From: Desulfobacterales bacterium
Lineage (GTDB): Bacteria; Desulfobacterota; Desulfobacteria; Desulfobacterales; Desulfobacteraceae
Reading direction: 5' to 3'
Assembly (NCBI GenBank): GCA_023143455.1
Contig: JAGLHT010000002.1
Coordinates: forward strand, 38,538-102,537
Length of the DNA stretch: 64,000 bases
In this document: in pieces, positions 19,322-29,827 of the stretch
How positions within the stretch are numbered: the first letter of the stretch is position 1
How the letters are laid out: each line of letters begins with the position of its first letter
Translations under genes and position numbers: made by a program
The notes under the pieces: model-generated
Told to the model about the DNA's origin: nothing
Databases searched by the model: none
Seen by the model: only the letters and a program-made list of their open reading frames with translations

Positions 19322-20742
19322 GGTTAGATAAAATTATGAAAAAAACAAAAATTCTGATCATTGATGATGACACTTTTATTTGTAAAGTCCTTACGAAACG
19401 GTTTGAAAAATTGGGATACGAGACTCATTTCTCTTTAACCTTGAGAAAAGGTCTTGATAAATTATTTTCAGATGAATTTGATGTTTTATTTCTTGATGTA
19501 AATCTTCCGGATGGGGATGGCCTTGAAGCCATAGATAACATCAGAGAGCATCCTAATGCTCCTGAAATAATCATCATGACCGGCGACAGTAATCCTGAAG
19601 GTGCTGAGCTTGCCATGAAATCAAGGGCTTGGGATTATATACAAAAAACCGGGTCACAGAAAGAATTTGAGTTTTCTCTAATTCGGGCCTTAGAATACAG
19701 ACAACAAAAACAATCAAAACCTCCAAAACAAACAATTAAGAGAAACTCTATTATTGGAACAAGCAGGCAGGTCACAGCCTGCCTTGAAAAAATATCAAAG
19801 GCTTCAAACAATAATGCTCCTGTATTGATTACAGGAGAAACAGGAACAGGCAAAGAACTTTTTGCCAAAGCTATTCATGAAAACAGCCGTCGAAATAAAA
19901 ATGATTTTATTGTGGTAGATTGTGCTGCTTTACCTGAACACCTTGTTGAAAGCGTACTTTTTGGACATTCAAAAGGTGCATTCACCAGTGCTGATTCTGA
20001 TAAAACAGGGTTACTAAAATTGGCAGATAAAGGCTCTTTGTTTCTTGATGAAGTTGGGGAACTTCCACTGGCTATTCAAAAAAAATTCTTAAGAGCGCTT
20101 CAAGAAAAAAAATTTCGACCCGTGGGAAGTAAGAAAGAAATTTCAAGCGATTTCAGGCTTATTGCTGCAACAAACCGTGATGTTTCAACAATGATAGAAC
20201 ATGGTAAATTCAGGGAAGACTTATATTTTAGAATTGCCTCCCTGACAATTGAGCTTGCTCCTTTACGAGATCGTAAATCAGATATAGCTTTATTGATAAA
20301 GCACCACATGGATCGAAAAGAAAAGCTTTTTGATGAATCCCCCCATAAAATATCTAATGAATTTATGGACGATCTTCATGGATACAATTGGCCCGGGAAT
20401 GTTAGAGAATTATTTAATTCAATAGATTATGCATGCAGTGATGCTTTTAACGAATCAATATTATATCCAAAACATCTCCCAGATTATATTCGCTCCTTTA
20501 ATATAAAAAACAAAATGAAACCCAAAAGGAACATTGAAACAGAAGGTTCCTTCAAGGAAGAATCCACATTCGCTCCAGTTGAAACTCTTAATCTCAAAAA
20601 CTATATTGAAAAAATAAAAAAAAAGTATATAACAGACCTTATGTCTCATACTAACGATGATATTAAAACGGCATGTAGCTTATCTGGTCTTTCAAGAGGA
20701 CATCTTTACGCCCTTCTAAAAGAATATGATATTCGCAACTAA
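19318..20742 (+). CDS. NtrC-family sigma-54-dependent response regulator
   Basis: This protein of about 474 residues has a receiver (LIIDDDTFICKV, LFLDVNLPDGDG), an AAA+ domain (Walker A GETGTGKELF; sigma-54 contact loop GAFTSA where GAFTGA is canonical; Walker B GSLFLDEVGEL; NWPGNVREL), and a C-terminal Fis-type helix-turn-helix (DIKTACSLSGLSRGHLYALL). It should bind enhancer sites and open sigma-54 promoters when phosphorylated. The ATG at 19318 overlaps the kinase stop as ATGA. The ATG at 19336 sits closer to the receiver and is an alternative start. The probable target is just downstream: a palindrome and a -24/-12 promoter in front of the chemotaxis operon. Confidence 0.92.
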   Translation: MRLDKIMKKTKILIIDDDTFICKVLTKRFEKLGYETHFSLTLRKGLDKLFSDEFDVLFLDVNLPDGDGLEAIDNIREHPNAPEIIIMTGDSNPEGAELAMKSRAWDYIQKTGSQKEFEFSLIRALEYRQQKQSKPPKQTIKRNSIIGTSRQVTACLEKISKASNNNAPVLITGETGTGKELFAKAIHENSRRNKNDFIVVDCAALPEHLVESVLFGHSKGAFTSADSDKTGLLKLADKGSLFLDEVGELPLAIQKKFLRALQEKKFRPVGSKKEISSDFRLIAATNRDVSTMIEHGKFREDLYFRIASLTIELAPLRDRKSDIALLIKHHMDRKEKLFDESPHKISNEFMDDLHGYNWPGNVRELFNSIDYACSDAFNESILYPKHLPDYIRSFNIKNKMKPKRNIETEGSFKEESTFAPVETLNLKNYIEKIKKKYITDLMSHTNDDIKTACSLSGLSRGHLYALLKEYDIRN

Positions 20743-20757
20743 TAAAAGGAAAAATAA

Positions 20758-20806
20758 ATGGAACAGAATAAAATCTTAATTATTGATGATTAAGATTTTA
20801 TTCTGT
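20758..20806 (+). pseudogene. Receiver-gene relic inside a perfect 18-bp inverted repeat
   Basis: After an AGGA ribosome-binding sequence, the frame at 20758-20793 encodes MEQNKILIIDD and stops. That is the exact shape of a CheY-like N-terminus cut off at the acidic pair. ACAGAATAAAATCTTAAT (20763-20780) and ATTAAGATTTTATTCTGT (20789-20806) are perfect 18-bp arms around an 8-base loop. The right arm is therefore an inverted copy of the coding start, as template switching would leave. The hairpin could also act as a transcription stop behind the NtrC-type gene, although no T-run follows. Confidence 0.55.
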
Positions 20807-20822
20807 GTCAAATTAATCAGAA

Positions 20823-20840
20823 TGTCAGATTTTTCTGACA
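20823..20840. promoter_or_regulatory. Palindromic activator-site candidate upstream of the che promoter
   Basis: TGTCAGA-TTTT-TCTGACA is a perfect 7-bp inverted repeat with a 4-base centre. It lies about 65-80 bases before the -24 element at 20905, the usual distance for an upstream activating sequence of an NtrC-type protein. The Fis-type HTH protein encoded just upstream is the obvious candidate to bind it. An extra half site (TGTCA) sits at 20806-20810. Confidence 0.5.
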
Positions 20841-20904
20841 AAACCGAACTAACACAATATTTATAACTATCTGAAATACCTCCTTTTTTTCATTTTTCTC
20901 TCTT

Positions 20905-20920
20905 TGGCACAAAACTTGTA
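20905..20920 (+). promoter_or_regulatory. Sigma-54 (-24/-12) promoter candidate for the chemotaxis operon
   Basis: TGGCAC-AAAAC-TTGTA matches the sigma-54 consensus TGGCAC-N5-TTGCA at all but one position (GT instead of GC in the -12 element), with exact spacing. The predicted start is near 20931, about 46 bases ahead of the first operon ATG. The sigma-54 activator gene ends 160 bases upstream. Confidence 0.55.
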
Positions 20921-20976
20921 ATATCAATAATAGAAAAATTGCGACCTCCTAACATTATAACTTGAAAGAGAAAAAA

Positions 20977-21399
20977 ATGAATCTTGTATTATTTATCCAT
21001 CAAGACTCTTCAAAAAAAGGCAAAGCCCTTAAAACTGCCATCAAAAATAATGTTGGCGGAGGCGAATCTCTTACATTCCAGACTGTTAATAAGCTCGAAT
21101 CAAGATTGAAAAAAACTTCTTCTACTGAAAAAGAAATATTAATACTTCTTGCTGAATCTAAAACAAGATTAGACGAATTAACCTCTTTGATTTATTTACT
21201 GGAAAATAAACGTATCATATTAATCCTTCCTGATGAATCAAAAGAAACTATTTCTAAAGCAAGTCAGTTTTTCCCAAGATTTTTTACTCCCATTAGCTGC
21301 AAATATGATGATCTTTGCAGCGTAATAAATAAAATGATGGGGCAGGAAATAATAAATAACAATATTAAAGGAGGAGACGACAATGGCAGAACCTGCTGA
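20977..21399 (+). CDS. Unknown protein at head of chemotaxis operon
   Basis: This protein has about 140 residues and I do not recognise the family. It alternates hydrophobic strands and helices (MNLVLFIHQDSSKKGKAL, EKEILILLAES, NKRIILILPDES), which suggests a small alpha/beta, flavodoxin- or receiver-like fold. It lacks the conserved Asp and Lys of a working receiver. The ATG at 20977 follows AGAG; a TTG at 20962 is possible but less likely. Its last 17 bases overlap cheW, whose ribosome-binding site AAAGGAGGA lies inside this gene, so the two are translationally linked. The position suggests a chemotaxis accessory role; this is inference. Confidence 0.65.
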   Translation: MNLVLFIHQDSSKKGKALKTAIKNNVGGGESLTFQTVNKLESRLKKTSSTEKEILILLAESKTRLDELTSLIYLLENKRIILILPDESKETISKASQFFPRFFTPISCKYDDLCSVINKMMGQEIINNNIKGGDDNGRTC

Positions 21400-21898
21400 A
21401 GCAATGGATCAGGCAATTAGATCCATGACAGTAAAAACAGGAAAGTATTTAACTTTCTATCTTAAAGAAGAAGAATATGGAATTGGCATATTAAAAGTCA
21501 AAGAGATAATCGGAATGATGCCAATCACATCTGTCCCAAGAACACCGGGATATGTTAAGGGTGTAATCAATCTTAGGGGCAAGGTAATCCCGGTAATAGA
21601 CTTAAGAGCCAAATTCGATATGGAGACCATCGAATATACAGACCGCACCTGTATTATTGTTGTGGAAATTGATTCAGAATCATCCACGGTGCTTATTGGT
21701 ATTGTTGTTGATGCTGTGTCAGAAGTCTTAAATATCAAAGAGGAAGAAATAGAAGAAACTCCAACATTTGGCACTAAGCTAAATACTGAATACATCCTTG
21801 GTATGGCTAAAATGTCAGGCGTAGTCAAGATTCTTCTTAATATTGACAGGGTATTGACAACTCTAGAAATTTCAACCGTTGAAAAGGTTGCTAAATAA
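21383..21898 (+). CDS. cheW: Chemotaxis coupling protein CheW
   Basis: This 171-residue cytoplasmic adaptor links the receptor to CheA. The CheW fold covers residues 18-165, with hallmark segments YLTFYLKEEEYGIGILKVKEII, GYVKGVINLRGKVIPVIDLRAKF and IGIVVDAVSEVLNI. The start has a strong GGAGGAG. It is followed 47 bases later by the only methyl-accepting protein in the window, so it probably serves that receptor and the CheA encoded after it. Confidence 0.95.
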   Translation: MAEPAEAMDQAIRSMTVKTGKYLTFYLKEEEYGIGILKVKEIIGMMPITSVPRTPGYVKGVINLRGKVIPVIDLRAKFDMETIEYTDRTCIIVVEIDSESSTVLIGIVVDAVSEVLNIKEEEIEETPTFGTKLNTEYILGMAKMSGVVKILLNIDRVLTTLEISTVEKVAK

Positions 21899-21945
21899 TA
21901 TTTATTTTATCAAAAAAATTAAAACCAAAAACTGGAGGATAACAA

Positions 21946-23862
21946 ATGTTTAAGAACATGAGACTTGGTACTAAAATTGTAAGTGGATTCGCCATCGTAC
22001 TTATTTTTCTTTGTGTAGTTTCTTTTATTGGCTTTAACAGCCTGTCAGGAGTTGTTGGCAGAGTGGATAAAGCAGATGATGTAAACCGTATCGTCAAAGA
22101 CATTTTAGAAACCCGCCAACAGGAAAAAAACTATATTATTCGAGGAGATGAGACCTATATAAAAGAAGTAGAAGAGCATGCCCTGAAACTTATCGAACAA
22201 GCCACAGAAACAAAAAATAAATTTGATCAAAAAGCCAACAAAGATCAGATGGATCAAGTGATGGAAAAAGTAAATGATTATTCCAAAGCATTTAAAGAAT
22301 ATGTCGATCTGGATAATCAGAAAGATAAGACCATGGAAGAAATGCGGGCCAGGGCAAGGGAAGCTTTGGCACAGGCTGAGGCCATCCGTGCAGATCAAAA
22401 ACAAAAGCTTGACCAAGCAATGGAGCAGGATGCCGGCCATGATGTTATTGATGACAGACTGACTAAGGCAGATGATGCCAACCGGATAATCAAATGGTTT
22501 ATTGATGCTCGTAAAAACGAGAAAGAATTTATCATATCCAATGGAGAAACAAAATGGCAGGAGTATGTTGATAAAGACATAGCACAGATATTGGAGTTGT
22601 CAAATGATCTGAAATCACGGTTTACAAACACTAATAATATTGCACAGGCAAATGCTGTTATTGCCGCTGTCCAGGCATATGATAAAGCTTTTGATTCTTT
22701 TGCAGAGCTTATGAAAAAACAAGTAGTCTCTGACACTGATATGGTCGCAGCAGCAAGGAGCGTCAATGAAGTGTGTACAGCAGCAAGAGCTGATCAAAAA
22801 GCAAAAATGGACAGCCAGATTTCAACTGCAAACATTGTAATACTTACAGGAACTATTATTGCTCTTGTGCTTGGTATGTTCTTTGCGTTTATCATTACAA
22901 GAGGCATTACCAAGCCCATTAATGCAATCACTCAGGGTATGAACGAAGGCGCAAACCAGGTGGCATCAGCAGCAGGTCAGGTATCGTCTGCCAGTCAGTC
23001 TCTTGCAGAAGGTTCATCAGAGCAGGCAGCATCCATTGAAGAAACATCTTCATCCATGGAAGAAATGTCTTCCATGACAAAAAAGAATGCAGAGAATGCC
23101 AGCCAGGCCGATAATCTGATGCAGGATACAAACCGCATAGTAAAAACTGCCAATGAATCAATGGAACAACTCACCCATTCAATGGAAGATATTTCTAAAG
23201 CCAGTGAAGAAACATCAAAAATTATTAAAACAATTGATGAAATCGCTTTCCAGACAAATCTTCTGGCTCTTAACGCGGCTGTTGAAGCAGCTCGGGCAGG
23301 CGAGGCAGGAGCAGGATTTGCAGTTGTTGCAGAAGAAGTAAGAAACCTTGCAATGAGATCTGCTACTGCTGCAAAAAACACAGCTGAGCTTATTGAAGGT
23401 ACTGTCAAAAAGGTTGGTGATGGATCAAGCCTTGTAGCAAAAACAAATGAAGCCTTTAGACAGGTTGCAGAAAGCACAGGCAAGGTTGGAGAGATTGTTG
23501 CAGAGATTTCAGGGGCATCTGAGGAACAGTCCAAGGGAATTGAACAGGTAAATATTGCTATTACTGAGATGGATAAGGTAGTTCAACAAAACGCTGCTAA
23601 TGCTGAAGAATCAGCTTCTGCATCTGAAGAAATGAGTGCCCAGGCAGAAACACTTAAAGATTATGTTGGCGATCTTGTCGCACTTGTATCAGGCAAGCAA
23701 AATAGTACCGAGCATATTAAAAAAAGTATTAAACCAATTAAGCCTGTACATGCACATGTTCAAACGCCGAAAAGGAAAGCTTTGCTCTCCCAGTCAAAAG
23801 AAGTAAGACCCGATCAGGTAATACCTTTTGATGACGATGGCGATGATTTTAAAGATTTTTAA
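21946..23862 (+). CDS. Methyl-accepting chemotaxis protein with helical bimodular (HBM-like) sensor
   Basis: This 638-residue chemoreceptor has membrane helices at about 12-32 and 286-310 that enclose an all-helical periplasmic sensor of about 250 residues. The sensor contains two similar halves: [20 protein letters not shown] and [20 protein letters not shown]. That is the helical bimodular layout, known in some receptors to bind organic acids. A short HAMP-like piece ([10 protein letters not shown]) leads to the signalling hairpin with the tip [20 protein letters not shown]. The C-terminus is acidic ([10 protein letters not shown]) and has no NWETF tether. A clear GGAGG precedes the ATG. 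It is probably the dedicated receptor of this cluster. Confidence 0.95.
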   Translation: MFKNMRLGTKIVSGFAIVLIFLCVVSFIGFNSLSGVVGRVDKADDVNRIVKDILETRQQEKNYIIRGDETYIKEVEEHALKLIEQATETKNKFDQKANKDQMDQVMEKVNDYSKAFKEYVDLDNQKDKTMEEMRARAREALAQAEAIRADQKQKLDQAMEQDAGHDVIDDRLTKADDANRIIKWFIDARKNEKEFIISNGETKWQEYVDKDIAQILELSNDLKSRFTNTNNIAQANAVIAAVQAYDKAFDSFAELMKKQVVSDTDMVAAARSVNEVCTAARADQKAKMDSQISTANIVILTGTIIALVLGMFFAFIITRGITKPINAITQGMNEGANQVASAAGQVSSASQSLAEGSSEQAASIEETSSSMEEMSSMTKKNAENASQADNLMQDTNRIVKTANESMEQLTHSMEDISKASEETSKIIKTIDEIAFQTNLLALNAAVEAARAGEAGAGFAVVAEEVRNLAMRSATAAKNTAELIEGTVKKVGDGSSLVAKTNEAFRQVAESTGKVGEIVAEISGASEEQSKGIEQVNIAITEMDKVVQQNAANAEESASASEEMSAQAETLKDYVGDLVALVSGKQNSTEHIKKSIKPIKPVHAHVQTPKRKALLSQSKEVRPDQVIPFDDDGDDFKDF

Positions 23863-23875
23863 TATAATTGTTTAA

Positions 23876-23904
23876 AAAGGGCAGAATAATAATTTCTGCC
23901 CTTT
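23876..23904 (+). terminator. Hairpin after the receptor gene (possible attenuating terminator)
   Basis: AAAGGGCAGAA and TTCTGCCCTTT form a perfect 11-bp stem with a 7-base loop, 13 bases after the receptor stop. Only a weak T-run (ACTTTATT) follows, so it may be a partial terminator or an mRNA-stabilising hairpin. Either would set the receptor and CheW at higher levels than CheA and the genes after it. Confidence 0.6.
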
Positions 23905-23976
23905 ACTTTATTAAAATAAATTATTATAATTATGTTCATTCATTCATTCCGGTAACTTTAAAAAAAAGACAAGCAA

Positions 23977-26553
23977 ATGACTTATAAAATCATTCAAGAA
24001 CTTGTTGAGAAGCTTTCTTTGGAGTTTGTATTAATAGATTCGTCAGAACCAGAAGCTTTATCTGAATTATTGCCAATCCTTCAAAAGCTCCACGAAAACA
24101 GCATGAAACTATCTCTTGAAACTTTGCCTGAAGGGGCGTTAAAAGCTGAAAAAATAATAACAAACATTGCTCAAGATGAAAACTCAAATATTGAAGAAGG
24201 CTTTGAGACCATAAACAGTATTATATCTGAGATGGAATCATCCATGCGTGAGCTCAAAAATAATACGAAAAAAGAGTCTATTGATACACCTGTTATTGAT
24301 ACTGATATAAAACATGAGGATATTGAGTCGGATGACGAAGATAGCAATACTACACAGATAAAAAAAGTAGAAAAATCCCTTGAAAAATTTTCGAAATTGA
24401 TTGCGGGTTTCTGCCCGGGAGAAATCCCTGACTTAGGTGCTATGCTCAATGTTTGTGACGAAATTGCTGCTGATGCAAAATTGTTTTATTCTGATACGTT
24501 TGAAAAACTAGTCTTGTCATGCAAAGAGTATGTAGGCTCAATGACCCTTGAAAATATTGAGAACACTAGACCCATTGAAGAAGGCCTAACCCTTCTTCAA
24601 GCGTTACTAAATCATATAAAAACAGGAAAGGATTTCGCCTTTGATATTTCTGATGTAGAGGAACTTCTATCATCAGGATTATTCACAGATAATAATGAAG
24701 CTATAAGCCCTCAAAAAGAGATTAAAGCACCTCAAGAGAAACAAGAGTCAAAACAGGATCAAAGAAATATGGAAGAACAGTGTGGGCCTGAAAAAATTTC
24801 TGATGATGATTTGGAGATATTAGTAGATTTTATATCTGAAGCAACTGAAAACCTTGACAGCATAGAGATTTCTCTTCTTAAGCTTGAGCATGACCCTGGC
24901 GATAATAAAATTATTAACAATATTTTCCGTCCTTTCCATACTATTAAAGGGGTATCTGGATTTCTCGGCTTACAAAAGATCAACACACTTTCCCACGCAA
25001 CCGAGAATCTTTTAGACAGTGCAAGAAGTGGTGATTTTCTTATTAATGAAGCTGCTACAGATATTATTCTTGAATCTGTAGACACCTTAAAGCAACTTTT
25101 ATCAAGAGTTGGACAAGGGATTGAAAAAGGCTTAAAACAGCTGGATAATGATATTGATGTTAATATTTTAATAAATAAACTTCAAAAAATTCAAATACGT
25201 CTTACACAAGGTGATAAACAACCATTGGGAGAAATCCTTGTTGAAAAAGGAATTGTTGAAGACAAAGACATTACTGAAGCCTTGGAATTTCAAATAGATG
25301 CTCCTGACAAAAAACTTGGTGAAATTCTCATTGATGAAAAGAAAGCCACACCCAATGAGATTGCATCTGCACTTATTGCTCAAAGCCCAAAAAAGAAACA
25401 AATTGCAACACAGGTTAAAGTTAGTACAGAAAAACTTGATAACCTGGTTGATTATGCAGGAGAACTTGTTATTGCCCAATCAATGCTCAGGCAGCAGGCA
25501 TCAAGAAATCCTGCTTTACAGCAAAGCGTTGCACAATTAGGGCAGATAGTTACAAACATGCAGAATATTGCCATGTCCATGAGAATGATTCCTATAAAAG
25601 CAACATTTATGAAAATGATACGCCTTGTAAGAGATCTTTCGCAAAAATCAGGTAAAAAAGCTAATCTTAGCATGGCAGGAGAAGAGACAGAGATTGACAG
25701 AAATGTTGTAGACGCACTTTATGAACCCATGGTGCATATGATCAGAAATTCAGTGGATCATGGTATTGAATCAAAACAAGATCGCCAGAAAAGCGGTAAA
25801 CCAGCTATTGGGAGCATTGCCCTCAGGGCATATCACAAAGGCGGTAATATTATTATTGAAATTGAAGATGATGGGAAGGGGCTTGATAAGTTCGGCATCC
25901 TTGAAAAAGCTGCCAATACTAATCTTGTTTCAAAAGACGCTGATCTTACCGATGAAGAAATTTACAATTTGATTCTCAAACCCGGCTTCTCAACAGCAAA
26001 AGAAGTAACTGATATCTCTGGCCGTGGCGTTGGTATGGATGTTGTCAAAGGTGGAATTGAAAAATTTCGAGGACAGCTTAATATTAACTCATCACCGGGC
26101 AAAGGTACAAAATTTACCATAAGCCTGCCTCTTACCTTAGCAATTATTGATGGCATGCTTGTAAGAGTCGGCAAAGAAAAATTTATAATCCCTACAACAG
26201 CAATCAAACGATCATTCAGACCTGAAAAAGAAGATTGTTCTACAATTAAAGGCAAAGGAGAGATAGTAAAAGAGAGAGGTTCTCTTATCCCCTTGGTTAG
26301 ATTGAAAAGCCTTTACGGGTTTGGAGATGATTCTAAACCTCCATGGGAAAGCCTTATTGTCGTGGTTGAATCAAAAAATGAGCAAAAAGGTCTACTCATA
26401 GATGAACTGCTGGGTAAAGACGAATATGTAATAAAGAGCCTTGGGACAAACCTTGAAAACATTGATGGCTTTGCAGGAGGAGCTATTTTATCAGATGGAA
26501 GAGTGGGACTGATTCTTGACATACATGGTCTTTTTAAAATAGTATCTCAATAA
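23977..26553 (+). CDS. cheA: Chemotaxis histidine kinase CheA with long N-terminal and MshEN-like insert
   Basis: This 858-residue protein is longer than typical CheA. An N-terminal acidic helical region of about 270 residues is not assigned and may contain a degenerate HPt. The working P1 domain has His321 in FRPFHTIKGVSGF. Between P1 and the dimerisation domain (TQVKVSTEKLDNLVDYAGEL) lie two tandem MshEN-like segments, LGEILVEKGIVEDKDITEAL and LGEILIDEKKATPNEIASAL. The ATPase domain (MIRNSVDHGIES, DDGKGLD, GRGVGMDVV) and a CheW-like regulatory domain complete it. No CheY-binding P2 is obvious. The kinase should phosphorylate CheY (27921) and CheB (28772) of the same operon. Confidence 0.95.
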   Translation: MTYKIIQELVEKLSLEFVLIDSSEPEALSELLPILQKLHENSMKLSLETLPEGALKAEKIITNIAQDENSNIEEGFETINSIISEMESSMRELKNNTKKESIDTPVIDTDIKHEDIESDDEDSNTTQIKKVEKSLEKFSKLIAGFCPGEIPDLGAMLNVCDEIAADAKLFYSDTFEKLVLSCKEYVGSMTLENIENTRPIEEGLTLLQALLNHIKTGKDFAFDISDVEELLSSGLFTDNNEAISPQKEIKAPQEKQESKQDQRNMEEQCGPEKISDDDLEILVDFISEATENLDSIEISLLKLEHDPGDNKIINNIFRPFHTIKGVSGFLGLQKINTLSHATENLLDSARSGDFLINEAATDIILESVDTLKQLLSRVGQGIEKGLKQLDNDIDVNILINKLQKIQIRLTQGDKQPLGEILVEKGIVEDKDITEALEFQIDAPDKKLGEILIDEKKATPNEIASALIAQSPKKKQIATQVKVSTEKLDNLVDYAGELVIAQSMLRQQASRNPALQQSVAQLGQIVTNMQNIAMSMRMIPIKATFMKMIRLVRDLSQKSGKKANLSMAGEETEIDRNVVDALYEPMVHMIRNSVDHGIESKQDRQKSGKPAIGSIALRAYHKGGNIIIEIEDDGKGLDKFGILEKAANTNLVSKDADLTDEEIYNLILKPGFSTAKEVTDISGRGVGMDVVKGGIEKFRGQLNINSSPGKGTKFTISLPLTLAIIDGMLVRVGKEKFIIPTTAIKRSFRPEKEDCSTIKGKGEIVKERGSLIPLVRLKSLYGFGDDSKPPWESLIVVVESKNEQKGLLIDELLGKDEYVIKSLGTNLENIDGFAGGAILSDGRVGLILDIHGLFKIVSQ

Positions 26554-26568
26554 ATAAAGGACGATATT

Positions 26569-27048
26569 GTGAAGCAAATAGTTGGCGTTGCAGATATGAA
26601 AGTTAGTAACAATCCTGCTGATTCTATCATGACCTATTCTCTTGGATCATGTATCGGGCTTGTAATATATGACTCTATTGCAAAAGTCGGAGGGATTCTA
26701 CATTATATGCTGCCTGAATCTGGTATTGATAAAATCAAGGCTCAAAAAAATCCATATATGTTTGCTGACACTGGAATCCCACGGCTTTTTAAAGGTGCCT
26801 ATAAATTTGATGCTAAAAAAAGCAGAATGAAAATCTGTGTTTTTGGAGGAGCCCAGATACTTGACCAGTCAGGTTTTTTCAATATTGGTAACCGTAACTA
26901 TATGGCTCTTAAAAAAGTGTTTTTCAAAAATAAAGTAATAATAGATACAGAACAAGTAGGAGGAGCAGCCAACAGAACAATCAGGCTTGAAATAAAATCA
27001 GGAGATGTGTTTGTAAAAACTTCCGGAAGCAAAGAGGTGAAAATATGA
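26569..27048 (+). CDS. cheD: Chemoreceptor glutamine deamidase CheD
   Basis: This 159-residue protein starts at GTG, preceded by AAAGGA. CheD converts receptor glutamines to glutamates and can bind CheC/CheX-type phosphatases. The catalytic Cys lies in LGSCIGLVIYD and the His in GGILHYMLP, as in the family; the C-terminal GGAANRTIRLEIKSGDV is also conserved. The stop overlaps the following ATG (ATGA), so the HDOD gene is translationally coupled. Confidence 0.95.
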   Translation: MKQIVGVADMKVSNNPADSIMTYSLGSCIGLVIYDSIAKVGGILHYMLPESGIDKIKAQKNPYMFADTGIPRLFKGAYKFDAKKSRMKICVFGGAQILDQSGFFNIGNRNYMALKKVFFKNKVIIDTEQVGGAANRTIRLEIKSGDVFVKTSGSKEVKI

Positions 27049-27893
27049 GTACCATAAAGGAACTTATAAAAGAAATAAAAAACTTAAAGCCTATTCCGGC
27101 AATTGTCAATCAAATAACTATGGCAATTGATGATCCTAACTGCTCTGCAAAAGATATTGCTAATATTATAAGGTTTGACCCGTCAGTAACTGCAAATCTC
27201 CTTAAAATATGCAACTCTGCGTATTTCGGTCTACCTAATCCTGTGGAATCTGTTCAAGATGCAGTCTCAATACTTGGCATGAATCAAATCATTGAACTTG
27301 TTCTGATAAAATCAGGAGCAAAGGCACTCTCGAAAAAACAAAAAGGATATGGTCTTCACGAAGGAATCATGTGGAAACATGCTGTCTCTTCAGCATTAAT
27401 TTCAAAAGAGATTTGTAAGAAAACCAAACTTGGGAATGAAAATTTAATATTCACAGCAACTCTTTTAAAAGATATTGGGAAAACCGTGCTTGACAGGTAT
27501 GTTTCTAATTCGTTTGAAAAAATAATTACTCTTGTACAAAAAAAAGGATACAGTTTTAGGGAAGCTGAAAAAAAAGTGATAGGAATCGACCATGGAGAGC
27601 TTGGTGCAATGATTGCGACACAATGGAAATTCAGCTCCAAAATGATTAATATTATTCGCCATCATCATCTGTCTGATAAATCGCAACAAAAAAACACTGA
27701 TATTGCAATTGTATATCTTTCAGACTGTATATGCATGATGATGGGAATAGGAATCGGTGAAGATGGGCTTGCCTATCGGTTTCATGGTGATGTTATTAAA
27801 AACCTTAATATTACACATACAGATATAGCAGTGATAATTGCTGATTTCACTCTGGAGATGCAAAAAGTCGAAAATTTAATAAGCGTAACATAA
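27045..27893 (+). CDS. HDOD domain protein
   Basis: This 282-residue single-domain protein has the HDOD core (about 10-210): KNLKPIPAIVNQITMAI, LLKICNSAYFGLP, VQDAVSILGMNQI. HDOD is an HD-related fold that lacks full metal-binding motifs and is thought to be a signalling scaffold. Such proteins often sit in chemotaxis and c-di-GMP gene clusters. It begins four bases before the end of cheD. I see no second output domain, so the function in this cluster is not known. Confidence 0.9.
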   Translation: MSTIKELIKEIKNLKPIPAIVNQITMAIDDPNCSAKDIANIIRFDPSVTANLLKICNSAYFGLPNPVESVQDAVSILGMNQIIELVLIKSGAKALSKKQKGYGLHEGIMWKHAVSSALISKEICKKTKLGNENLIFTATLLKDIGKTVLDRYVSNSFEKIITLVQKKGYSFREAEKKVIGIDHGELGAMIATQWKFSSKMINIIRHHHLSDKSQQKNTDIAIVYLSDCICMMMGIGIGEDGLAYRFHGDVIKNLNITHTDIAVIIADFTLEMQKVENLISVT

Positions 27894-28302
27894 ATAAAAC
27901 TATTTTTATGGTGGAATACTATGACATTTTCTATTTTACTGGTTGACGACTCCTTACCCATGCGGTCTGTGCTTAAAAAGACTTTTAAAGCTGCGGGATA
28001 CTCTGATTCTGAATTTCATGAAGCAGCAAATGGGAAAGAAGCCTTAGACATGGTTAAAGGCAAATGGATTGATATTGTAATAACTGATTATAATATGCCG
28101 GTAATGGATGGACTTGAATTTATCAAAGAACTTAAAAAAGATGATACTTTTAAAGAAACACCTGTTGTAATTGTATCTACAGAAGCAAGCCAAAGCAAAA
28201 TTGATGAATTTATAAAAAAAGGTGCAACCGGATATATTACAAAACCTTTTACGCCTGAAACAATCAGGGATACAATAATAGACATACTTGGAGAGAGACA
28301 CG

Positions 28303-29818
<1,516 letters not shown>

Positions 29819-29827
29819 ACTTATCCT

